A stretch of 51,589 nt of DNA from Fimbriiglobus sp. (lineage in GTDB: Bacteria > Planctomycetota > Planctomycetia > Gemmatales > Gemmataceae). The notes beneath the pieces were generated by a model that did not search any database, was not told the origin of the DNA, and saw nothing but the letters and a program-made list of their open reading frames with translations. Numbering within the stretch: position 1 is the stretch's first letter; each line of letters begins with the position of its first letter. The stretch lies in the NCBI GenBank assembly GCA_022841795.1, contig JALHQU010000029.1, positions 1-51,589 of the forward strand. The letters run 5' to 3'. Below are positions 42,065-48,852 of this stretch, piece by piece. The translations under genes were made by a program, and so were the position numbers.

Positions 42065-44746
42065 TCACTTCCGGCGGCGCCGCCACCCGGCGAGGCCCAA
42101 CCCGACCGCCGCCACCGCCAGCACGCCCGTCGGCTCGGGCACCGGGGTGAAGGTGATGGACAGGTTGCCGCCGCTCAGGCTGATGAGCGGGGTGCCGGAG
42201 AAGGTGAAGTTCTCCGCCGCCGCCGCGAAGTGGGTCGGGTTCGGCTGGTTGGTGAACTCGCTCAGGCTGCCGGGGTCGAGGGTGAAGTAGGTGAGCACCG
42301 TGACCGTGTAGCTCACCCCGGATCGGTCCAGGGTGCCGTCGTCGGTCAGCCGCACGGTGAACACGTCGGTGGTCGCCCCGCCGGTGTTGCGGGCGAGCCG
42401 GCCGGCGCCGGTTGCCAGGTCGATCTTCCCGGCCGCCCCCACCCCGCCGGACTGGCCCACGGTGGTCCGCAGAGATGCGGCGCCGTCGAACGTCAGCCCC
42501 TGGGTGATGGTGAGGGTGTCGGTGCGGGTGGGGGCGGCGGCGGGCGTGCCGCCGGCTTGCAGGGTGCCGGCGTTCACCGTCACGATGACCGGCGTTCCGC
42601 CCAGGGTGGGGGCCACCCGCCCGGTGCCGCCGAGGGTGCCGCCGGCGTTCACCGTGGTGCCGCCGTTGCCGGTGCCGCTGCCGGTGGTGTTCGTCACCAG
42701 CAGCGTGCCCTGGTTGACGGTGGTGCCGCCGGTGTAGAGGTTGGGGCCGGCGAACGCCTGCACGCCGGGGCCGGTCTTCGTCACCGTGCCGGCCCCGCGG
42801 ATCACCCCGGCGAACGTCGCCCCTAGCCCGTTCGTGATCGTCACCTCCCCGCTGCCGGCGAGGGCGACGACCCCGGCCGACGCGGCCGTGCCGTGGGCCA
42901 GCCCGCCGACGGTGAGCGAGCTGGCGGTCACGTTCGCCGTCCCGCCGGCGTACAGGACGAACAGCCCGCCGGCCGTCACCGCCCCGCCGGACTGCACGTT
43001 CAACACCCCCGTCCCGCCGGGCGTCGTCCCGAACCCGGCCAGCCGGATGACGCCGGTGGCCGTCACCGACGACCCGGCGCCGGTGACGGTGAGCGTGCCG
43101 TTCCCGGTCGTGTTGGACGCGAGCACGACGGCGGCGGCGGTTCCGGTGCCGCCGTTCCGCACGGTCAGGGTGGCGGTCCCGGCCTGGCCGATGGACAGGG
43201 CGCCGGTCGCCGTCAGGCTGGCGGCGTCCACCACCGACGTGCTGGTCGAGCCGTTGTCCTGGGCGAACGTCACCTGCGTGCCGACGTTGCTGACCGCCCC
43301 GCCGGCCTGTACGGTCAGGTCCCCGCGGCCGGCCCCCGACCCGCCGCCGAAGATGAGGAAGGTCGTCGCCCCCGTCCCCTGCAGCTTCGAGTTCGCGCCG
43401 GAAACCGTCACCGTGCCGACGTTGGTGGCCGCGAGGCCGACGAACGCGTTGCCGGCGACCGACACCACGCCCCCGTTCTGGATGGTCAGCGCGCCCGTCC
43501 CGCCGCTCGCCACGGTGAGGGTGCCGCGGGCGGTCAGGGTGCCGGCGTCCACCAGCGCGCTGCTGCCGGCGGTGCCGAACGAACTGAGGGACACGTTCTG
43601 CCCGCTCACCAGCCCGCCGGCGGACACGGTCAGGTTGCCGCCCGCCTGGGTGGCGATGTTGCCCGTGCCCGGCGTGACCAGTTGCGACCCCGCCCCGGTG
43701 ACGGTCACGGTGCCGGTGCCGGCGGCCGTGGCGACCACCGTGAGCGACCCCGGGTTCACCGCCCCGCCGGCCTGCACGGTCAGGGTGCCGCCGCCGCTGC
43801 TGCCGACCGTCAGGGCGGCGGTCGTCCACGTCGATCCGGCCCCGTCCACTATCACCGCCCCGGACGACCCGGCGTTCCGCCCGATCACCCCCAGCCGGGT
43901 GTTCACCACCGCCCCGCCCGAAACGGTCAGCGAGCCGGTGCCACTGCTTCCCACCACCAACTGCCCGGTGGTCGCCCCGGTGGCGGTCACGGTCGTGCCG
44001 GTGCCGCTGATCTGCCCGGTGCCGGTCGAGGCGCCCCCCTCCCCGAACACCAGGTTCCCCGGACTGGTCAGCGTCGCCCCGCCGGTCAGTTGGAACGCGG
44101 CGGTCGAACCGGAGACGCGGCCGACGACGAGGGCGGCGGTGGCGTCGGTGGTGGCCGTGCCGGCCAGCGTCCAGGCGCCGGCGGTGATGCGGGTGGTGCC
44201 CGAGGTGGCCCGCAGGAAGTTGACGCTGCTCGCCCCGCCGCCGGCGAACGTGTACGTGCCGGCCCCGGCCAGGTTCAGCCCGAACCCGCCGCCGCCGTCG
44301 GTCACCGGGCCGCTCACCGTCACGGTGCCGGTGCCGGTGCCGCGGAACAGGGTGTTCACGGCCAGGTTCAGCGGGGTCGAGAGGGTGACGTCGCCGGAGC
44401 CGAGGTTGAACACCTCCGAGTCGGCGGCGGCGAAGGTGATCGCCCCCCCGCCGGCCGCCGGGGCGACGGTGATGGTGCCCGTGCCGGTGTTGTTCAGCGT
44501 GATCCGCCGCAGCAGGAACGGGTTGGCGACGTTGTTGGTGGCGGTGTAGCTGCTCGCCCCGGACGCGGCGAACGTGAGTTCGGTGGTGGCGTCGGACGGC
44601 GGGGCCACCCCGCCGGTCCAGTTCAGCGGGTCCGCCCAGGTGCCAGTGTTCGGGGCGTTCCAGGTGTACGACTGGGCGGCGGCCGGGGCGGCGACCGCCA
44701 ACAGCGCGACCAGGGCGGACAACAACCAGGCGGATGGGCGGTTCAT
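42065..44746 (-). CDS. PEP-CTERM autotransporter-like beta-helix surface protein
   Basis: An 893-aa exported protein with a signal peptide (about 1-25). A long run of Gly/Thr/Val-rich repeats (GNLTVSAGG, TGALTIQNGG, GTLTVTGAGS) fits a right-handed beta-helix with autotransporter-associated strand repeats; the clearest is YTGGTTVNQGTLLVTNTTGS (about residue 695). Near the C-terminus lies the PEP-CTERM sorting signal: PEPTG, a membrane helix (VLAVAAVGLGLAGW) and RRRRK. PEP-CTERM proteins are cut and attached at the cell surface by an exosortase; none is in this window. The protein probably takes part in matrix or surface structure. The composition is very repetitive, and internal rearrangement is likely in related strains. 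Confidence 0.87.
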   Translation of the reverse strand: MNRPSAWLLSALVALLAVAAPAAAQSYTWNAPNTGTWADPLNWTGGVAPPSDATTELTFAASGASSYTATNNVANPFLLRRITLNNTGTGTITVAPAAGGGAITFAAADSEVFNLGSGDVTLSTPLNLAVNTLFRGTGTGTVTVSGPVTDGGGGFGLNLAGAGTYTFAGGGASSVNFLRATSGTTRITAGAWTLAGTATTDATAALVVGRVSGSTAAFQLTGGATLTSPGNLVFGEGGASTGTGQISGTGTTVTATGATTGQLVVGSSGTGSLTVSGGAVVNTRLGVIGRNAGSSGAVIVDGAGSTWTTAALTVGSSGGGTLTVQAGGAVNPGSLTVVATAAGTGTVTVTGAGSQLVTPGTGNIATQAGGNLTVSAGGLVSGQNVSLSSFGTAGSSALVDAGTLTARGTLTVASGGTGALTIQNGGVVSVAGNAFVGLAATNVGTVTVSGANSKLQGTGATTFLIFGGGSGAGRGDLTVQAGGAVSNVGTQVTFAQDNGSTSTSVVDAASLTATGALSIGQAGTATLTVRNGGTGTAAAVVLASNTTGNGTLTVTGAGSSVTATGVIRLAGFGTTPGGTGVLNVQSGGAVTAGGLFVLYAGGTANVTASSLTVGGLAHGTAASAGVVALAGSGEVTITNGLGATFAGVIRGAGTVTKTGPGVQAFAGPNLYTGGTTVNQGTLLVTNTTGSGTGNGGTTVNAGGTLGGTGRVAPTLGGTPVIVTVNAGTLQAGGTPAAAPTRTDTLTITQGLTFDGAASLRTTVGQSGGVGAAGKIDLATGAGRLARNTGGATTDVFTVRLTDDGTLDRSGVSYTVTVLTYFTLDPGSLSEFTNQPNPTHFAAAAENFTFSGTPLISLSGGNLSITFTPVPEPTGVLAVAAVGLGLAGWRRRRK

Positions 44747-44953
44747 GATGATGTGCTGCGGGGGTCGGACGAGCCTGGGCAGGTGGGGAAGAGTTTACCG
44801 CCCTGTCTGGCACAGGACAATCACCGTTGCCAGCTTGTTCCGCCGCCCGGCCGGGCCGGGTAAAACGGTCGATGCCCCCGCCGGGGTGAACATCGCCCGC
44901 CGCCCGGTGTCCTTCCCCGAAACCGCCCCGCCGGCCCGAGGGCCGAGTCGCCC

Positions 44954-46369
44954 ATGCTGCTGTCGATCACCACCACCCGCCGCCCGGCGACCGACCTGGG
45001 CTACCTGTTGCACAAGCACCCGGACAAGTTCCAGTCGTTCAACCTCAGCTTCGGCCGCGCCCACGCCTACTACTCCGAGGTCGGCGACGACCGCTGCACC
45101 GCCTGCCTGCTGCTCGACGTGGACGCCGTCGGGCTGGTGCGGGGCCGGAACCCGGACCAGGACTTCCTGCTCGCCCAGTACGTCAACGACCGCCCCTACG
45201 TCGCGTCGTCGTTCCTGAGCGTGGCCATCGCCCAGGTGTTCGGGTCGGCCCTGCAAGGCCGGTGCAAGGACCGCCCGGAACTGGTGACGACCCCGATCCC
45301 GCTCGAAGTGCAACTCGACGTGCTGCCGGTGCGGGGCGGCGAGGCGTTCCTGCGGGCGGTGTTCGAGCCGTTGGGGTACGCAGTCGAGGCCGTCCGCCAC
45401 CCGCTCGACGAGACGTTCCCGGAGTGGGGCGACAGCCCGTACTTCGCGGTCACGCTGCGGCACACCCTCCCGCTGTCGGAGGTGCTGTCGCACCTGTACG
45501 TCCTGATCCCGGTGTTCGACGCCCGCAAGCACTACTACGTCGGGCACGACGAGATGGAGAAGCTGCTGGCGAAGGGCGAGGGGTGGCTGGCCCGCCACCC
45601 GGCGAAGGACGAGATCGCCCGCCGCTACCTGGGCAACCGGGCGAGCCTGTACAAGCTGGCCCTCAGCCGTCTGGTGGGTGATGAGGAACCGGAGGACGAT
45701 GAAACGCCCGAAAAGGAGCGCGCCGAGGAGCGGCTGGAAAAGCCGATCAGCCTGAACGACCAACGGCTCGGGGCGGTGGTGGCGGCCCTGCGAGCGAGCG
45801 GGGCGAAGCGGGTGCTCGACCTGGGGTGCGGCGAGGGCAAGCTGATCCGCGAGCTGCTCAAGGACCGGCAGTTCGAGGAGGTGCTGGGGATGGACGTGTC
45901 CGTCCGCACCATGGAAGTCGCCGCCCGCCGGCTGAAGTTGGAGCGGTTACCCGACGCCCAGGCGAGGCGGGTGAAGCTGATGCACGGCTCGCTCATGTAC
46001 CGGGACCGGCGGCTGGATGGGTTCGACGCCGCCGCGGTGGTCGAGGTGGTCGAACACCTGGACCCGCCCCGGCTGCGGGCGTTCGAGCGGGTGCTGTTCG
46101 AATTCGCCCGGCCCGGCACGGTGGTGCTGACCACCCCGAACCGCGAGTTCAACGTGACGTGGGACACCCTGCCCGCCGGGGCGTTCCGCCACGCCGACCA
46201 CCGCTTCGAGTGGACGCGCGAAGAGTTCCAGGCGTGGGCGACCGCCGTGGCGAGCCGGTTCGGGTACGCGGTGCGGTTCCTGCCGGTGGGAGCCGAACAC
46301 CCGGACCACGGCCCGCCGACGCAGCTGGGGGTGTTCACCCGGATCGCTCACCAACGAGACGCCCGATGA
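44954..46369 (+). CDS. hen1: 3'-terminal RNA ribose 2'-O-methyltransferase Hen1
   Basis: A 471-aa bacterial Hen1. The N-terminal half (about 1-245) is the domain found only in bacterial Hen1, which activates the partner Pnkp ligase. A charged linker (about 242-270) precedes the SAM-dependent methyltransferase (about 275-460), with motif I VLDLGCGEG and the metal-binding E364-V-V-E367-H368 plus a His in FRHADHRFEW. It methylates the 2'-OH at the 3' end of cleaved RNA before Pnkp reseals it, which protects the repaired site from renewed cutting. All catalytic ligands are visible. Its stop overlaps the ATP-grasp gene start by ATGA. Confidence 0.93.
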   Translation: MLLSITTTRRPATDLGYLLHKHPDKFQSFNLSFGRAHAYYSEVGDDRCTACLLLDVDAVGLVRGRNPDQDFLLAQYVNDRPYVASSFLSVAIAQVFGSALQGRCKDRPELVTTPIPLEVQLDVLPVRGGEAFLRAVFEPLGYAVEAVRHPLDETFPEWGDSPYFAVTLRHTLPLSEVLSHLYVLIPVFDARKHYYVGHDEMEKLLAKGEGWLARHPAKDEIARRYLGNRASLYKLALSRLVGDEEPEDDETPEKERAEERLEKPISLNDQRLGAVVAALRASGAKRVLDLGCGEGKLIRELLKDRQFEEVLGMDVSVRTMEVAARRLKLERLPDAQARRVKLMHGSLMYRDRRLDGFDAAAVVEVVEHLDPPRLRAFERVLFEFARPGTVVLTTPNREFNVTWDTLPAGAFRHADHRFEWTREEFQAWATAVASRFGYAVRFLPVGAEHPDHGPPTQLGVFTRIAHQRDAR

Positions 46370-47271
46370 AGCTGCTGTTCCCGCGGAGCGGGGTGATGAA
46401 GAAGCTGCCCGACCCGGTGTTCGAGCACGAGTTCGACGCCGCGACGTCGCTCGGGTTCGACTGCCTGCTGCTCGCCGAGGACGTGCTGTCGCACGAGGGG
46501 GCGGAGGCGGCGGTGCGGCAGCTGCCGGACGGCGACGGCGGGCCGCTCCTGTATCGCGGGTGGATCGTCCCGGAGGCCGTGTACCGTCAGCTTTACGACA
46601 CCCTGGCGTCCCGCGGGCATCGGCTCGTCAGCACGCCCGAGCAGTACGCGGAGGTGACGTACTTCCCGAATTATTACCCGAAGGTCCGCAAGGCGTCGCC
46701 GCCGGCGGTGTGGACGGACACGCCGGACGAGTACCTCGCCTGGAGCCGCAGCCGCACCCTCGGCGACGGGCCGTTCGTGCTGAAGGACCACATCAAGTCG
46801 GCCAAGCACCGCTGGCACGAGGCCTGTTTCGTGCCGCAGGGGGCGGGGCGGGAGCGGTTCGAGGAGGTCGCCGCGGCGCTGAAGGCCGAGCAGGGGAAGG
46901 CGTTCCACCGCGGGTTCGTGGTGAAGCAGTACATTCCGCTGCGGTCCCGCGGCCCCAGCCCCCGCGAGTACCCGATGGCCGAGGAGTACCGCCTGTTCTT
47001 CTGGCGCGGGAAGCGGCTGGTCGCCTCGCACTACCACGAGCAGCCGGCGAACCCGGTGGACTGGACGCCGTTCGAGCGGCTGGCCGGGCGGTTCGACGCG
47101 CCGTTCTTCAGCATGGACGTGGCCCAGGCCGAGGGCGGCAACTGGCTGGTGGTGGACATGGGCGCCGGCGAGTGTTCGTCCCTCCCGCCCAGCCTGCCGG
47201 CGACCAAGTTCTACAAGGCGTTGCGAGATGCGTGGGCGGTGCCGGAATCCGCCGCGAGCGGTTCCGAGTGA
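46366..47271 (+). CDS. ATP-grasp protein, R2K-clade-like
   Basis: A 301-aa protein with ATP-grasp features: FVLKDHIKSAKH (Lys, nucleotide binding, about 140), GFVVKQYIPL (second Lys and hinge, about 184), EEYRLFFWRGKRL (about 205) and the acidic metal end VVDMGAGECSSLPPS (about 264). The first 120 residues are a pre-grasp region (MKLLFPRSGVMKKLPDPVF). This layout resembles the R2K clade, which is linked to RNA-repair and peptide-tagging gene neighbourhoods. The substrate is unknown; it may ligate an amino acid or peptide. Coupled to hen1 by ATGA overlap. Confidence 0.78.
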   Translation: MKLLFPRSGVMKKLPDPVFEHEFDAATSLGFDCLLLAEDVLSHEGAEAAVRQLPDGDGGPLLYRGWIVPEAVYRQLYDTLASRGHRLVSTPEQYAEVTYFPNYYPKVRKASPPAVWTDTPDEYLAWSRSRTLGDGPFVLKDHIKSAKHRWHEACFVPQGAGRERFEEVAAALKAEQGKAFHRGFVVKQYIPLRSRGPSPREYPMAEEYRLFFWRGKRLVASHYHEQPANPVDWTPFERLAGRFDAPFFSMDVAQAEGGNWLVVDMGAGECSSLPPSLPATKFYKALRDAWAVPESAASGSE

Positions 47272-47340
47272 ACCCCGCGTGCCGATGAGCTATCCTGTTC
47301 GACACGCTCGGACGGGTAGGTAGACGGAGGGACATGACCG

Positions 47341-48675
47341 ATGGCACTTCTGGACGACCTGTATTCGTCGCTCGCACTCCGGCTCCGGCCCGAGGAGGTA
47401 GCCGAGTTGGTCCGCCAGGAACTGGCCGGGTCGCTAGACCGCCGGGAGGCTCGCGTCCTCAACCAAGCCGCCCACGGTGCCCTCACCCGCCAGTCGTGGG
47501 GGGTCAGTTCGATGGCCACCGAATTCGCCCGCCCGGTCGGGCTGGCGAACCAGATGCACACGGCCCGCCAGTTGTTCCCGACGACCGCCGCCCCGACCGA
47601 CGCCGAGTGCGACGACCCGCGGGCGGTGACCGCGTACATCGTCACCGCCTCGCGGGCGATCGCCAAGACGCCTCGGGAGAGCGACTTCAAGGCCGACCGG
47701 CTGAACCGCGAGGGACGGGCTGGCGTCGGCCTCGGGGAACTGTCGAAGCGGCAGTACAACAAGCGGTTCCGGCTGTTGCTCCGGATGGAGCGGAAGCTCG
47801 CCACCCTGGAGCGGGAGATTCGCAAGCGGGAGTACACGCTCGTCTCCAAGTCCCGGTTGGCCACCCGGATCAGCCGCGACGACTTCGTTGCCGACCGCGA
47901 TTCGGCCTGCTTCATCGCCTACCTGACCGCCCGGGCGAACCTGCGGAGCGTGTTCACCAACGGCCCGCAGGCCCGCGCCTACGACGATGTGGCCGAGATG
48001 CTGCTCGACCGCTGCCGGGGGTCGGCGACCGCCAACTGGTGGGCTGTCGCCCACGTCCACCCGACCGCGGAAGTGCTCGGCCACCTACCGCACGAGTACC
48101 TCGGCCGGCTGTTGGCGGCGTGGTTCGGACTGCTGACCGGCATCTCAGGGCTGCTCCGCGAGGTGTGGGAGAAGTCGCGGTTCGACCGGGCCACCATGAT
48201 CGTCCGCCGCGGCGACGACTCGACCACCTGGAACGCCACCGCCGGGGCGTGGAACAAGGCCCGCGAGGGCTGGATCGAGGTGCTGCACGCCGCCGGCATG
48301 GACGACACCCTCGACCACCTGTGCCCCGGCAAGGTGCTGCGGCTGATGGCGGCCGACGTGGCGGCGTGGCACCGGGCGAGCGGCGGCGGCCTGGAGCCGG
48401 ACACGGCGGTGTGGGCCGACCTGCCGCCGCCGTGGGAGGTACTCGACGGTTCGGCGTCATGTACCCGGCCGGAGGTGGAGGCCGCCTGCCGACGGCACGG
48501 GGTCGATCCGTCCAAGAAAGGGTGGACCCAGCCGCGGCCGGATCGCGTGGCAGAACCATTCCGCCCGACCCCGGAGTTGGTCCACGGGGTCGAAGTCGGT
48601 CATCCGGGGTTGGCGTTGCTGCTGCGGAAGATGGGCGTGTTCTCCGGGAAGAAGTTGAAGCTGCCGACCTCGTGA
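47341..48675 (+). CDS. Unrecognised 444-aa protein inside the RNA-repair locus
   Basis: A 444-aa, mainly helical protein. Residues 1-60 look like a small helical bundle. A basic helical part at about 135-180 (ELSKRQYNKRFRLLLRMERK, ATLEREIRKREYTL) could bind nucleic acid. The remainder has conserved-looking aromatic motifs (TANWWAVAHVHPTAEVLG, YLGRLLAAWFGLLTGISGLL) and a basic C-terminus (GVFSGKKLKLPTS). I do not recognise a known family and see no catalytic motif. GGAGG lies about 9 nt before ATG 47341; TATCCT at about 47290 could be part of an internal promoter. The gene ends 12 nt before the first tRNA-like gene, so a link to those RNAs is plausible but unproven. Confidence 0.75.
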   Translation: MALLDDLYSSLALRLRPEEVAELVRQELAGSLDRREARVLNQAAHGALTRQSWGVSSMATEFARPVGLANQMHTARQLFPTTAAPTDAECDDPRAVTAYIVTASRAIAKTPRESDFKADRLNREGRAGVGLGELSKRQYNKRFRLLLRMERKLATLEREIRKREYTLVSKSRLATRISRDDFVADRDSACFIAYLTARANLRSVFTNGPQARAYDDVAEMLLDRCRGSATANWWAVAHVHPTAEVLGHLPHEYLGRLLAAWFGLLTGISGLLREVWEKSRFDRATMIVRRGDDSTTWNATAGAWNKAREGWIEVLHAAGMDDTLDHLCPGKVLRLMAADVAAWHRASGGGLEPDTAVWADLPPPWEVLDGSASCTRPEVEAACRRHGVDPSKKGWTQPRPDRVAEPFRPTPELVHGVEVGHPGLALLLRKMGVFSGKKLKLPTS

Positions 48676-48687
48676 GGGGTCGGTGCC

Positions 48688-48759
48688 CCTGGGGTAGCTC
48701 AGTGGTAGAGCGGCCGGCTCTTCACCGGCTGGACGCAGGTTCGAGCCCTGCCCCCAGGT
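48688..48759 (+). tRNA. tRNA-like gene 1, anticodon CTT (Lys by reading)
   Basis: A complete cloverleaf of 72 nt including discriminator: acceptor CCTGGGG/CCCCAGG (7 bp), TA linker, D-arm GCTC-AGTGGTA-GAGC, anticodon arm GCCGG-CTCTTCA-CCGGC, 5-nt variable loop, and T-arm GCAGG-TTCGAGC-CCTGC. The anticodon read at the normal place is CTT (48720-48722). Position 37 is C, where tRNAs normally have a purine; the discriminator is T, and CCA is not encoded. It lies 12 nt after the 444-aa gene and 4 nt before a second copy. Confidence 0.7.
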
Positions 48760-48763
48760 CTCG

Positions 48764-48835
48764 TTCGAGGTAGCTCAGTGGTAGAGCAATCGGCTCTCAC
48801 CCGATCGGACGCCGGTTCGAGCCCGGCCCTCGAAC
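48764..48835 (+). tRNA. tRNA-like gene 2, anticodon CTC (Glu by reading)
   Basis: A 72-nt cloverleaf: acceptor TTCGAGG/CCTCGAA (7 bp), the same TA linker and D-arm as gene 1, anticodon arm ATCGG-CTCTCAC-CCGAT, and T-arm GCCGG-TTCGAGC-CCGGC. The anticodon CTC (48796-48798) means Glu. However, G48763 can pair with discriminator C48835 for an eighth acceptor pair, and the D-arm is not of the usual bacterial tRNA-Glu kind. CCA is not encoded; ACC follows. It ends 17 nt before the pnkp start, so it should be in the same transcript. Confidence 0.75.
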
Positions 48836-48852
48836 ACCTCCCACCAACTCCC

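Noticed and set aside
47334..48773. Alternative plus-strand frame over the 444-aa gene (479 codons)
   Set aside because: Its composition is Arg/Pro/Gly shadow-like, it runs into the first tRNA-like gene, and the 47341 frame has better spacing to GGAGG and normal protein composition.
48778..48852. N-terminal extension of Pnkp over the second tRNA-like gene
   Set aside because: These 25 codons coincide with the cloverleaf; the family begins just before the P-loop, at ATG 48853.
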